A DNA stretch of 64,000 nucleotides from Ryuthela nishihirai. Its lineage: Eukaryota > Arthropoda > Arachnida > Araneae > Heptathelidae. The translations under genes and the position numbers were made by a program. How positions within the stretch are numbered: position 1 is the stretch's first letter; each line of letters opens with the position of its first letter. The stretch covers positions 66,803,901 through 66,867,900 of the forward strand of contig JAWZYU010000009.1 in NCBI GenBank assembly GCA_038380435.1, given 5' to 3'. Under the pieces are notes generated by a model that saw only the letters and a list, made by a program, of their open reading frames with translations, was not told the DNA's origin and did not search any database. Positions 10,490 to 20,896 of this stretch are shown here, in pieces.

Positions 10490-10672
10490 GGCCTCTTCAA
10501 AAAGCAGTCAACGTAACAATTAGCCAATGCAACAACTAGCTAATCACTGACCGCAACAAACGTCTATCACTCAGAGTAACAACCATTCAATTAGTTCTTG
10601 CAACAAACGTCTATCACTCAGAGTAACAACCATTCAATTAGTTCTTGCAACAACCAGTCAATCAGACAATTC
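10490..10672. repeat. Degenerate AACAACC repeats with a 47 bp tandem duplication
   Basis: Short related motifs (CAACAACTAGCTAATCA, AACAACCATTCAATTAG) recur. One 47 bp unit starting GCAACAAACGTCTATCACTC is present twice in exact tandem at 10553-10599 and 10600-10646, so the last duplication is recent. Confidence 0.8.
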
Positions 10673-10689
10673 ACCTATATCACTTCTAT

Positions 10690-11290
10690 CGTTATTGAAT
10701 ATACTGGATCAATTTGAAGGAGTGAATGAATGTTTTCAATTTGAAGGAGTGAATGAATGTTTTCAATTTGAAGGAGTGGACACACTAGATCAATTTTAAG
10801 GAGTGAATAAATTAAATCAATTTGAAGGAGTTGACACAATAGATAAATTTGAAGGGGTGAATGCACTGGATGAGTTTGAACGAGTGAACACACTGGTTCA
10901 GTTTGAAGGAGTGAACACCTTGGATCAGTTTGAAGTAGTAAACACACTGGAACACTTTGGATCAGTTTGAAGTAGTAAACACACTGGAACACATTGGATC
11001 AGTTTGAAGTAGTAAACACTCTGGAACACATTGGATCAGATTGAAGTAGTAAACACACTGGAACACATTGGATCAGTTTGAAGTAGTAAACACACTGGAA
11101 CAGTTTGATCAGTGAACGCACTAGATCAATTTCATGGAGTGAATACATTGGTTCAGTCTGAAGGAGTGAACAGACTAGATGAGTTTCAAGGAGTGGATAC
11201 ACTGGATTAATTTGTAGGAGTGAACATACTGCATGAGGTTCAAGGAGTGAATACACTGGATCAATATTTAGAGGAGTGAATAGAGTAGAT
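10690..11290. repeat. 27 bp minisatellite with 37 bp derived units
   Basis: The ancestral unit is about 27 bp (GATCAGTTTGAAGGAGTGAA followed by CACACTG), with many diverged copies. In the middle (about 10920-11100) a longer 37 bp variant carrying an extra GAACACATTG is repeated several times with high identity, so the array has a younger core and older flanks. Because 27 is a multiple of three, the minus strand stays open (10675-10992 and 10999-11256) and reads as CSLLQTDPV-like repeats. I take these frames as a by-product. Two stray units lie at 11495-11545. Confidence 0.9.
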
Positions 11291-11639
11291 CAATGAGCTA
11301 AGTTAATACACAATGCTTCTTTGAAATTTAATTATTTGCACTATAACACTTTTAGAAATGTTCTTTTTTGTAGCAGTTCTTTTCACTATCACATATAGGC
11401 TATGACACATCTTTGATTTTCACCGTACAAAAAACTTAAAGGCATACACTAAGGAATGATAAGTTGATACTTATGTATCTTCATCATAAGGGCACAGTTT
11501 GAAGAAGTGAAGACACTGGATCAGTTTGAAGGAGTAATCATACGGGTTATCAATCTGAAGAATGTTTTCATTTTCATTTAACACTATTCAGTGCTTTTAT
11601 TCCTAAAATCTGAGCTCCGTAATATTGGGTTATTGTCAT
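11291..11639. other. spacer with two stray minisatellite units
   Basis: Apart from two degenerate units of the neighbouring array at 11495-11545 (CAGTTTGAAGAAGTGAAGAC), I see nothing. Confidence 0.5.
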
Positions 11640-11714
11640 TTTTTTGTGAATGAGTGGCACTTTTGTGCACCTATGGGCTAAATGGCCAGGTCACGAGGAC
11701 TTCAAGGGCTTAGA
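11640..11714 (-). mobile_element. SINE-A 3' part, split copy (piece 1)
   Basis: GAGTGGCACTTTTGTGCACC, CTAAATGGCCAGGTCACGAG and GGGCTTAGAG identify the 3' end of a minus-strand SINE-A. The copy stops here and resumes at about 12255, with unrelated DNA between. Confidence 0.8.
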
Positions 11715-12254
11715 GTTGTTTTAGAGAAATCGATGGTTGGTTGGCAATTTGGGGTTTTTTGGTGCAAGGACAACTAAGCCCATATTGCGACAAACAGAAG
11801 ATACACTGTAAAAAGTAAAGAATAAAAGTCATATAACCCTCAACCAAAAGTCAAAAACAGTAGAAGTGTAAAACGGTGCAAAAAGAGCAAACAAAGAATG
11901 TAAATACAATAAGTGAAACAACAAAAGATTATAGTAAAATAAAACAGACCCAATTGTAAATAACCTAGGTCACCAAAGATAGAAAATATATAGCTAAAAA
12001 ATTGCAGTCGGTTTAAATACCCAATAAAAAGTAATAATGCACAGATTGGAATTAAAAACGATTCATCAGATAAAAGATGTCCCAGTGTAAGGGACTCGGA
12101 CGTAAAATCCTGAAAGTTAAAAATAAACGTCTTTCAAGGTTAAAAGCGATACGTTAGAATAAAATAAGTTTCATGGTTAAATTGGTGTCGCAAAACTCAC
12201 ACCTAGGTTCGTCGTCCTTCTGAAAAAGAAATGAATGAGCAATATACGAATGGC
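11715..12254. mobile_element. 540 bp insertion inside SINE-A (repeat family D)
   Basis: The insert carries the block GGACAACTAAGCCCATATTG near its left end. A second copy of that block is at 20920-20945 (GGCAACTAAGGCCATATTGT), so this is an interspersed repeat. The rest is A-rich and non-coding. I do not see clear terminal repeats or a target duplication, and the class is unknown. Confidence 0.5.
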
Positions 12255-12460
12255 TAAGCGGAATGGGATTCACCAGGCAACTGTTGAGAGACGGATGGAA
12301 ACCTTCGGTCAAAGTCATCCGGATTTATTCTTTCACGTGCACAGCGTAATGTCTCTTGCGGACGGCACTACGGCTCAACATCCCAACTGATGACGGCGAT
12401 GTTTCCAAACATCATAACTTTCTACCCCCGCTTTTCTCATTGAGGGAAAGCTGGGAGGTA
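12255..12460 (-). mobile_element. SINE-A, split copy (piece 2)
   Basis: Resumes with GGATTCACCAGGCAACTGTTG, then GTCAAAGTCATCCGG, CACGTGCACAGCG and CAACATCCCAACTGATGACG. The head is eroded beyond about 12460. Together with 11640-11714 it makes one SINE interrupted near its CAGCTGTT segment. Confidence 0.75.
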
Positions 12461-13021
12461 ATGTCGTAACATTAGGACTTGTTCACGTAAATTCTCATAG
12501 AGCAAAGTATATATCATTCCGAAAGAGAATATACCGTCTCTGCTATAATGAGCTAATCTTTTCCGTTCGCGATAGTTTCTTTAGTTAAATTTTTAATTAT
12601 CGTGATGACAGTACTTATATGAAAATAAATTGAATTCAAATAATAGAGTTTTCCTGCAGGACAGAATAACCGCGCCAAGACGTGTACTAAATCCTGCTGC
12701 AATAAAGCCTGATTGCTCACAAATGTAACTATCACACATGAAGGTGTAGACTTGTATTTGTGATCATTTAACGATGTGGTCCTTCATCGACTTTCTAACA
12801 GGCTTAACTTATGACATTATAGTTAGAGGTTGATGTAATAGCCCATAAAGCTCTGGTGATTTCTTACAGGATGAACAGAACATTTGTGACAACGAAGATT
12901 ACGATGGGAGAAAAAATTCTTGTTTCTTCAGTATTTCTTACGAGTTGAGGGAAAAAGGAATTATCGTTTATTTCACCTATTGGAGAAAATTAAGCTCAAA
13001 TATCAAATCTGTAATAAACTT
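12461..13021. other. no recognisable feature
   Basis: Unique-looking spacer without a named element. Confidence 0.5.
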
Positions 13022-13228
13022 TGGGTTAGGTTGTTCTACCTCTGGGTGACACTTCTATGCACAGAATAAGCTTAATGGCCAGATCACAAAGACCCTAAAG
13101 GTTTAGGGATGGGTAGAGAGGATCTATTGGAAAGTTAATATAAGACGATGCAGTCATAGTTAGGCCTTGAGCCTGAAAAATTAACTGAGAATGTTTTCAA
13201 GCCTCTTGTGCTACCGACTGAGTTAATT
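13022..13228 (-). mobile_element. SINE-A copy with large internal deletion
   Basis: Both ends are present: 3' end GGTTAGGTTGTTCTACCTCT and head remnant GCTACCGACTGAG. Most of the middle is missing or scrambled after ATCTATTGGAAAGTTAATAT. Confidence 0.75.
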
Positions 13229-13357
13229 CCTTCTCGATAGACTTTTAGAGCAGCGGTTCACGATCCGTTGGGGTGTAACTTTTACCAAGTATTTAGAAAG
13301 CATTAATTCCTAACGCCGTTTTCATGGAACAGATCCCACCAGGGTCTAGGGAATGGA

Positions 13358-13786
13358 GCGGGGGTGCTCAGTGGGTAGCACGCTAGGCTCGTAATTTAAA
13401 GTTCCCAGGTTCGAGCCCCAGCTGGGCCAGCGTTGAGATTTATCTCCGCAAAACTCCCCGCCCTGCCCACGTTCAGTAGGGGACTTCAATGAGCTTGCAT
13501 TTTTCAGCATGCACTCCATTCTAACTGTCGGTGTGTAAGTTCAGCTTCTTGGAAAGGCCGTCAAAAAGAAACGTCTTTGAAAGGACGTTACGCATGGCTC
13601 CGAGTGTAGGAGAGGCATACCTTAAAGACCTTGCAGGATGGCCTTGACGGCTGTCCAGTGGGTCCCCTCCCCCAACCTTCTCTGAGCCTTCGTCTTCTCA
13701 GAGCTTCGGGTTCTTGTGACCTGGCCATTTAGCCCATTGTGTTAAAAAAGTGCTGCTCAGAGGTAAAACAACCCAACCCAACTGTT
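13358..13786 (+). mobile_element. SINE-A copy with a small foreign insertion
   Basis: Starts GCGGGGGTGCTCAGTGGG with intact box B (CCCAGGTTCGAGCCCCAGCT) and ends AGAGGTAAAACAACCCAACC. Between the GACTTCAATGAGCTT and CTTGGAAAGGCCGTC blocks sits about 55 nt foreign to the family. It includes 13508-13532, which resembles sequence at 14586-14610. The CAGCTGTT segment is deleted (ACGGCTGTCCAGTGG). Confidence 0.9.
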
Positions 13787-15104
13787 TCATGGGAAGCCGA
13801 TAATTTTTCTGTATTAATCTAGTTATAACAATGTTTACCGTGTATTCAAATTTCTCAGTATCTTGAATAATGAATTTCTGGAATGTTTTGACGCTAATCA
13901 AATATATGAGGGTACATCATTTAATTCGTGGACTGCCGTCGCCACCAATTAGCAGCTCTTCTTCCGAAGCAATGTGCTGTGGCTACACAGGAGATTTCAA
14001 GGGCACGAGCAGTGTATGCAAGTTGCAACTCATTCCGATGCTGTCGAAAGTAACAGCAGAGCAGTAGCAGTCAGTCTGTCATTTTCTCACACGGAAAAAA
14101 GTATTTGTTTTTGTCTCTGAGATTCTGGCGCAAGTCTGGCGTCTGTGAATGTGTCTGGAGGTAGACTCTCTCAACAGATGAGTCGTCAAGGTTCAGTTTC
14201 TAAAAGGATTTCAAATGTATATTGATCTGGAGATTTAATGCTTCTTTAGCTCAGTGAGAAAGATAGGGGTTGGTAATGGCAGAAGATAGTGTGCAGGTTA
14301 TTGAAATCTGTACATGCTTCAGAAGGTGTCCATGACTGTTAAGTCGTACCGAGATGATACTTACGAATCTTATAGAGTTTGCATGAATATAGATCCGATC
14401 TAGAAAATATTGAACAGGAACCTTGTTCTGGTGACTGTGCTCATATTGCGCCCCATGCATGTGATGATCACTTTAAGTCTCAATCTGAGCTTTCGCATAT
14501 CGACGATTCACTCTCCCTCAGATGGGTAAATTGCGCATAAGAGTCCCGTCGGGGTCTCCATGTCATGTTCCGAACATTTTCGCAACATGCACTCCATCCT
14601 CACTGTCGGTCGTGTTGTGATACGAGCTCGTGGGCGCCCGTATTTATGGCTCGACTGGGTCTCACGTGTCAATTCGCTGCGGAACTTTGCTCATTTTCTC
14701 ATCTCCGATGGCCGATTGCCTCCTGTGATTTACACATCTCTACTTCTATTCCTTCTTGGTGTGGCGATTTCCACTTTGTGCAGTTTAAATATTGTCTTAA
14801 AAAAGGTTGAATTGGTGGCAAGAGTATTCTACGCGATGATAGCTGCGGTGTACAGCATGGATGGCAATAAAAGTATGTTTATATAATTTAAAAAATAAAC
14901 TTGAAATCAAGGAACACTTCTTACCGCTTTGTCTAGTTCAGAGTTTTTTTAACAAAACTAAATTTGCTTTAAATGAATTGTTATATTTTGTGAATTGAAA
15001 AATACAAGTTTCAGAATTTGTTGTAACACGCTGGAAATGTTCATTATCCAAATATGTTCCTGACGCACTAACGAGTTTGACATTGTATATGCAGTTAATA
15101 AATG
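13787..15104. other. no recognisable gene; GC-richer block at 14460-14800
   Basis: The block at about 14460-14800 is less AT-rich than its surroundings and is open in two plus-strand frames (108 and 81 codons), but neither frame carries a family signature. It holds the sequence partly shared with the insertion in the neighbouring SINE. The rest is AT-rich spacer. Confidence 0.4.
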
Positions 15105-15285
15105 ATCTTTAAGCAATAGTGTTTACAGTTAATGAAAAATGATTGCTAAATAATAGTGTGTACGGTTAATGATATCTAAGTAACAGTGTGTACAGTTAAA
15201 GATAGCTAAGCACACAGTTAAGTGAAAATTAGTTAAGTGAAAGCTAGCTAAGTGAAAATTAGTTAACGATATTTAAGTAATGGTC
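15105..15285. repeat. Minisatellite array M2, segment 1
   Basis: Degenerate units of roughly 30-35 bp built on AGTGTGTACAGTTAATGATA and CTAAGTAACAGTG. The array resumes at 15870-15940 and 16396-16510 after insertions. Its unit resembles that of the array at 59.4-60.7 kb. Confidence 0.7.
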
Positions 15286-15575
15286 AGGTGCCGGTGCGAA
15301 GGGTGAATGGAGGCAATTGAGACCTTCAGATTGCGCAGTTGTGACATCTTTGTATCTTACAGGTGATTGATTTACAGATTTATCTGTTACTTATCAATCA
15401 GCCAATAGCGTCATGGATCTACAATTATTTCATATCTCATTGGTTGATTGAAAAGTGAATGTATATTATTGACTGATTTGATTAAATCAGTCAATGATAT
15501 ACGAGAATCATTATTTCGTCAACTGAGCTGTCTCATTTTCTCAATTGCTTGCACCACACTTCGCCGCTGGTAAGA
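15286..15575. mobile_element. Foldback MITE inside array M2
   Basis: The left end CAGGTGCCGGTGCGAAGG with GGCAATTGAGA pairs with the right end TCTCAATTGCTTGCACC with CTTCGCCGCTGG. Inside is a smaller hairpin, TATTGACTGATTTGATTAAA against TCAGTCAATGATA (about 15462-15500). No coding capacity. It interrupts the minisatellite. Confidence 0.55.
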
Positions 15576-15869
15576 ACGTATTAAAGCTTTTGGGGCACCG
15601 GGTCAAAAGTATTTTTGGGGGCAATAGCGGATTTAGAATTCCAGAGATCCTATGGTGTGTACTTAATAAACAATTATAAATTAAGAGGACGATTTGGGTC
15701 CCCTCAGTAGCCAGGGCGCTAAGCGGAAGTTTAGTCAGCTTATCAGTAAATCCCCCCCTTGTTTGGGGGCCCCATTTGCTTTGTTATGAAGCATTTACTA
15801 CACAAAACAGTGATGTCCGAAGACTAAGATGTTGTTTAAAAATGATTTTAAAGCAGAAATTTTAACTTA
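15576..15869. mobile_element. Probable hAT-like non-autonomous fragment
   Basis: GGGGGCAATAGCGGATTTAG near 15637 resembles the CGGATTTAG end of the elements at 16124-16395 and 23305-23512. A run of C/G blocks (TAAATCCCCCCCTTGTTTGG) follows at about 15747. Ends and target duplication are unclear. Confidence 0.35.
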
Positions 15870-15939
15870 ATCATAGGTATCTAAGTAATGGTATGCATAT
15901 TTAGTCAATGATATCTAAATGATAATAATATTTGATATT
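15870..15939. repeat. Minisatellite array M2, segment 2
   Basis: TATCTAAGTAATGGTATGCA and TCAATGATATCTAAATGATA are degenerate units of the array that begins at 15105. Confidence 0.6.
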
Positions 15940-16115
15940 GCCACCTCAGTGGCGCACTGGTATCGCGTTGATTCATCGTGGGCACTGCAGTTATCGGGGT
16001 CTGGATTCGAGTGTGGGACAGCATGGTTGTTCATGTAATGTGTATTCATGTACGTGTTTGTATGATAAACCAGAGCTGGCCTAATAGTTCTCAGCTACTT
16101 CGACTCTTTAAAAAA
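15940..16115 (+). mobile_element. tRNA-headed SINE-like element (type C)
   Basis: A box A-like CCTCAGTGGCGCACTGG and a box B-like GGTCTGGATTCGAGTGT lie about 60 nt apart, followed by about 90 nt ending in a short A run (TTTAAAAAAAATC). This suggests a SINE of a third family with a poly-A end. No second copy in the window was found to confirm it. Confidence 0.45.
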
Positions 16116-16123
16116 AATCTAAG

Positions 16124-16395
16124 CAGGCCCGGATTTAGAAAAAAAGTTAATGGGTGGGGGGGGGGGGGACAAGAAACTCAATCGAACCGGAAAAAGTTAA
16201 AGGAGGAACCAAGAGACTGGATTTCCATTGCTGTGTAAAATTTCTCCCTCCGTTTTACAAGGCTTTTAAAATGTATTGAAAAATGCATAAAACATAAATA
16301 AGTTTATATATTTTTTTGCCTCTGCTACCCTTATTAACATTTTCAAAAGCAGGGGGAGGGGTCATGACACTTTGTACCCCCTAGATTGGGCCCTG
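16124..16395. mobile_element. hAT-like non-autonomous element, about 272 bp
   Basis: The left end CAGGCCCGGATTTAG is an imperfect inverted match to the right end GATTGGGCCCTG. The 8 bp beside each end, AATCTAAG and TATTTAAG, agree at six positions, as expected for an aged hAT target duplication. A poly-G run follows the left end. The block GAGACTGGATTTCCATTGC recurs at 23390-23420 in a related copy. It lies in array M2. Confidence 0.65.
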
Positions 16396-16510
16396 TATTT
16401 AAGTAATAGGTTGTACAGTTAATTAATAATATCATCTAAATAATAATAATATATATATAATATATATCATCTATATAATAATAATAATATATACAGTGAA
16501 TCAATGACAT
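16396..16510. repeat. Minisatellite M2, segment 3, with AT-rich microsatellite
   Basis: TATTTAAGTAATAGGTTGTA resumes the array, then degenerates into (TAATAA)n and (TA)n runs. Confidence 0.6.
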
Positions 16511-18498
16511 TCCGAAGTACTTGGTGTCTTTTTGTCATTTGTTTCTCTGCTCGTGCGAGCAATGCAATTTTCTAAGAAGCACTGCTCTTTCGGTATCGGA
16601 AAGGGTTGACCTTCTTCAGCATGTTGTTATTCACAGAGAGAACATTTGTTTGCCATCGAATTCAGTGGTTCTCACTGGAGTAAAAAAAGTTGCAACAAAA
16701 TGCTGCCAAAAACCCATAAAAAGTCATAAAACAACTATTAAATGTGTTTACTCTATACAAGAGCACGGAACGCTTCTTTTAATACTGTTATGAATATCTT
16801 GTTTTGAGAGTCAACGAAAAGTCGCCCTTCTACCAACATCAGTTGAGAAATGTTTCCATTCACCGTTGAAATAATTCTATAATTTTTAAAATTTCACTAA
16901 ATTGTTTGGCAAATGCACGTAAGAATAGGTGATGCTTCATATTTTCCATTTGTTCGCTTTCAGTTTAACTTAGGTTCTGAAAAAAGGTAAATTTTTTACG
17001 AAAAAAATCCATTTTTACCTCTTTTGACTCTGCGTTGCTTTCTTAACATGAAACGATGGAGCTCTAAAATCCTAATGCTGTCTCACGTCCAAGGGGAGTT
17101 CTTTTTCCAAACACTCTTTTGTACTCAATTGTTGCAAACAAAAGTTCATGAAATGCACTTCCTATAGTATGCAAGAAACAACAAGAAGAAAAACAGCAAC
17201 ACATGAACCTTGACAAAATTCGACTTCATTTTTCGCTGTTTATTTTCTAAGGAATTTTGAACATTCGATTTCGTGTAAACAAAACACACATGACACATGA
17301 TGCTTAGTTGTTTTCGAAACATTTTTCCAATCTGTTTATTTCTAAACTTTTCTATTGATGTTTCATCAAAATAAGTAAATAGCGAACAGATCTCATACCG
17401 TACCTACAGATCTGTAGACAAACACTATCAAGAAAATTAAACTGCTACCAAACACTAAAAAACAAATGATGATAAATCATTAAATATTATTTATTAGCAC
17501 ATTAAATATTCTTTTCTTAGATTTCAACACTTTCTTTCTGTTTCATTAAAGGCACAACTCTATATTGATCCTTTGCATTCTACTCTCAGTGCCATCTTTT
17601 CCCAAAGAGTTTAATCTTTTTTATCCCAATATATATATTTCGTGAACATCATGTTCTGCTGTTTCCAAATGTTAAACATCACACACACATATTTTGCCAT
17701 AATGAAGAAGAAAGAGTGTCTTTTAGAGTATGAAGTTTCAGCACAGGAAAGCTTTTAATCCAAACTAATGTTTACTCAGAATGTACGTCAAACGAAGGAA
17801 TTTTAAATAATTTAAAATTTTAATTAACGATATTGCTTGCGTAATTCATACGTGAAACAAAAATATTAAGTTAAAACTAAAAAAGATTGGATTCAGTCTA
17901 GATCATATTGACTAATTTTCATAAAATCCATTTTGTGGCATTTCTTAAGCATTCAAATAATTTTTCATGCGTTTTTAAACTGTGGTATTATATAAATCGC
18001 ATCTTTTCCTATAAAACAATCTGGAAAACTCTTGACAATCTGAAATATAGACTGATTATTCTAGTAAAATAGAGCTTCTTAGAGGCTGGCAAAATATTCT
18101 TATTTATCGTAGCATACTCTGTTGTAATTTAAGCTTATATAATATTTATCTAGCTATGTATGTCTCAGTAAATCAGAGTCTTAGTTATCTATTTTTAATG
18201 ATGGATTTACTTCTTGATAATTTATGGATGTAAATTCAAGAATAGCCCAATCTCACTCAAAGATATCGTCCAGTGATTCGGAGAAACAAAACATTTTTCG
18301 ATCCCTCAAGAATAGAATGTTTCTTCGTGATTAGCAGTTAATGTTAATAGTACAATAAATAAATAAAACTTTTTTGCGTTTCCACGATATTCTAAACTTT
18401 TCTTTCTAATTATTATTTTGCGTTAGTGAAAAGCCTGAAATTATCTCAAAAAAAATTATCTGAAGGAAAAGCCTGAAATTATAAACACGTATATTTTG
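16511..18498. other. no recognisable feature
   Basis: Two kilobases of AT-rich DNA. A 90-codon frame at 16521-16793 has no family signature. I see no tRNA, repeat or transposon ends that I can support. Confidence 0.45.
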
Positions 18499-18696
18499 CT
18501 AAGTACCTTGAAGACCGAGCTTTGCTCGGTAAAGGTGGGCTGAGTGGTAAACTACATTTGAGTTAACTTCCATGGTATTCAGTACTTCTTTCCATACAAC
18601 GTTACGGATGTTAAGGGGATTCTCTGGTGGTAGCAGGACTTTCAAAGTGCTTCGTCTCTTGACTCGGGAAAAGGCAACGTACAGCATTCCATGCAT
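18499..18696 (-). pseudogene. Helitron Pif1-like helicase, C-terminal remnant
   Basis: The 65-codon frame begins with HGMLYVAFSRVKRRSTLKVL, the conserved helicase motif VI region (LYVAxSRV, with the arginine finger), followed by NPLNIRNVVWKEVL, which ends most Helitron helicases. Upstream domains are missing. The frame continues through the terminal hairpin and stops at the TAG of the element terminus (GGT ACT TAG). This may be how the parent's coding region ended, or chance readthrough. Confidence 0.75.
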
Positions 18697-19241
18697 GAAG
18701 ACGGATTATAGTATTTTAAACAAAAGATTTGTAATGTCCATATTGGTTCAGGTGGAACATCATCACACCTTTTAATATTATTACAATTTTTTAGTCTTCA
18801 AATGCAAAAAAGATCCACCAGGCCTGGGAAAGGATGGTTCCTCCAGATGACCCCCTAAACGAGTTTTTCCAAAATCGAGACCTAGTTAAATCGCTTTCTC
18901 GCAACCGAATTTCTTGAAGGTAAAGAATAATAATGAAGTTTTTAACAGCTGTAGTTCGAAGGATTAAACCTCCTGTATATGTCGTTCCACCGCATACATT
19001 GCAGAAAAGACGCATATACAGTTGTCTTCGTTCAGGCATGGGAAAAGGGGATACCCTGGGATGGCCCCCCCCCAAATGAGTTTTCCCAAAGTCGAGACCT
19101 AGCTAAATCACTTTCTCGCACCCGAAAACGGTAGATTCACCCCATTTCATCAATAACCTTAGGACCGTTTTCAAGATAAAAGTTACATACATACATACAT
19201 ACACACAAATACACAATAATTACTCGCTTTAGAGTATAGGA
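18499..19241 (-). mobile_element. Non-autonomous Helitron, about 743 bp
   Basis: Read on the minus strand, the element starts TCCTATACTCTAAAGCGAG, with the base before it being A, as expected for insertion between A and T. It ends with a GC hairpin (ACCGAGCAAAGCTCGGT, 18514-18530) followed 10-12 nt later by GGTACTTAG, close to the canonical CTRR terminus. The inside is a (GTAT)n run, two copies of a ~90 bp block (18818-18910 and 19034-19120, sharing TTTCTCGCA and GTCGAGACCTAG-like parts), then the last piece of a Pif1-type helicase. Helitrons are rolling-circle transposons whose enzyme carries Rep and helicase domains. Only the helicase tail remains, so this copy depended on others. Confidence 0.7.
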
Positions 19242-19243
19242 TG

Positions 19244-19343
19244 AACTGATTCCTACTGGGATACGAACCTACGAGTTCCAGATAAAATATCTGATGTTTT
19301 ATGACCAATCACGTTCGCCCCTGTGTGCTCTACCGCTGTCATG
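19244..19343 (-). mobile_element. tRNA-like sequence
   Basis: On the minus strand GCGGTAGAGCACACAGG (D-arm-like) and CGTAGGTTCGTATCCCAGT (T-arm with TTCGTAT loop) lie about 50 nt apart. The acceptor ends do not pair well, so this is a tRNA pseudogene or SINE head and not a working tRNA. It directly follows the Helitron 5' end. Confidence 0.4.
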
Positions 19344-19377
19344 ATGACACACACACACACACATAAATGCATACATA

Positions 19378-19490
19378 CAATCGCTCAAATAAATATCCGA
19401 ACACTATGGTTGATTACAGAATTCAGAAAAAATATCTGACGATTTTTTTTCAGAAATTAGTGATCTGGTAACCTTTCCAACTGTTCCAGC
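19378..19490 (+). mobile_element. Half copy of palindromic MITE P
   Basis: CAATCGCTCAAATAAATATC, GATTACAGAATTCAGAAAAA and TAGTGATCTGGTAACC match the left arm of the palindromic elements at 49485-49697 and 51501-51697. The right arm is missing. TA precedes it, consistent with a TA target. Confidence 0.75.
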
Positions 19491-19494
19491 TTTG

Positions 19495-19690
19495 AATTCA
19501 TATCCACCAATCCTCACACTGCTCTCGGTGAGCAACGAGATACTAATGGACCTGAAAAGTCCTTCGTTCGTCAGATAGAACGTTAAGATGTTGACCCGTG
19601 GGCATTAGAGCCATACCGCGTAAAAGGACACGCTGGATGGCTTTGACGGAAAGTTTCCATCTGCTTCCCAACAACTTCTCGGTGGATCCT
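19495..19690 (+). mobile_element. SINE-A middle fragment
   Basis: TCGGTGAGCAACGAGATACT, AGAACGTTAAGATGTTGACC and GGACACGCTGGATGGC identify the SINE-A middle. Head and 3' end are missing. It breaks at about 19685 into short direct repeats (GTCCTGTGGT twice). Confidence 0.75.
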
Positions 19691-20896
19691 CATTGTCCTG
19701 TGGTCCTCATCCATCAGTGTCCTGTGGTATCGCCGTTTATTGTGAAAAACAAAGTATAGGGTAATCATGTTGGTGAACGGTGGGAAAAACAATCTACAGT
19801 GGTATCCTGTTTTTGGTGAAAACCAGTGTATAGGGAAACGTATTGGTTCGCTATTAACAGTGAAGCATTTTAAATGTGATGTTAAATCAGGAACAGTGGC
19901 AAGGACTTTTCTGTCTATATAATATACATGCATATACTTTGTGAGAGAACACCTTTACAAACTATAAAGATGTTTCTCTCTCCATCATATCAAAGAGAAA
20001 TAAGAAAAGTAATAAAGAAATTAATCATGCATCACATGAACAAAGAAAACAACCTTTTTACTATACTAGCAGAATAACGTGGTGTTGTTCAGGCCTTGAT
20101 ATAATGACTCAAAGTATTAGTAAGCGTATTCCGAAGGGTGCACAGACACTCGTTTACGTCTTATGTGACGTCACTAGTGGGAGACTTTCTCGGCTCCCCA
20201 AAATTCCTGAGATACTCGACTGATCGCTCTCGAATTTGTTGAGGCGGTCACACTCTCGTCTTTGTTCTTAGGGTTTAAGAGATCGGGTTCCTAGTTGAAG
20301 AGGGCCGAGATTAATCGCGCCACAAGTGGCTGGATTTCATGAAGTCGCTGCCGTAGCCTACCTTGTGAATGGGCCTTGAAAACTATGAATGGAGTTGAAC
20401 GTACGTTACAAATGCGCAGGATTATCAATTGGCATACTTTTCGCGGCCAACGTTTGAGGGAGGCAGCGACGGATTAGCATAATGGACAACCCATCCATGG
20501 CAGGGGGCAATATCATCAAAGAGAGCTTCAGTTTTAAGAAAGGAGATATTCAGAATTGTTGAAAAAGATCCAAATAAAAGAAAGAAAAATCGGAATAAAA
20601 GGGTGAAAGAAGCAGATTTGAAGGTAATGAAAGCTTAGCCCCCCCCTACCCGCATGAATCTCTCCTATCTCTATCAGATGCCTAATATTATAGGTTTTTG
20701 AAATATATATATTTAAAATTAATAATTATATTTATTCCGTAGATAAACCTTTGAAACATCGGCAACTCCTTGTACAATTACTGTACTTAAACAAATATTT
20801 TTTAACCACGTAAAAAAAAATGACTTGGCTTTTACAATTCTTGAATGAAATTGCAAATGCAATTAAAACATATATCTATTAGTTAATTTGACACAA
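19691..20896. other. no recognisable gene; short repeats at 19690-19850
   Basis: At 19710-19850 two similar pieces (CAGTGTCCTGTGGTATCGCC with AAAGTATAGGG, and CAGTGGTATCCTG with CAGTGTATAGGG) suggest a small unknown repeat. The rest shows nothing I can name. Confidence 0.4.

Noticed and set aside
10675..11256. Repetitive CSLLQTDPV-like protein
   Set aside because: It coincides exactly with a minisatellite, has no start context or signal peptide I can defend, and unit length explains the open frame.
14560..14886. 108-codon frame with hydrophobic C-terminus
   Set aside because: The hydrophobic run (SLLLFLLGVAISTLCSL) comes from T-rich DNA; there is no homologous family in memory, and a second frame is open over the same bases.
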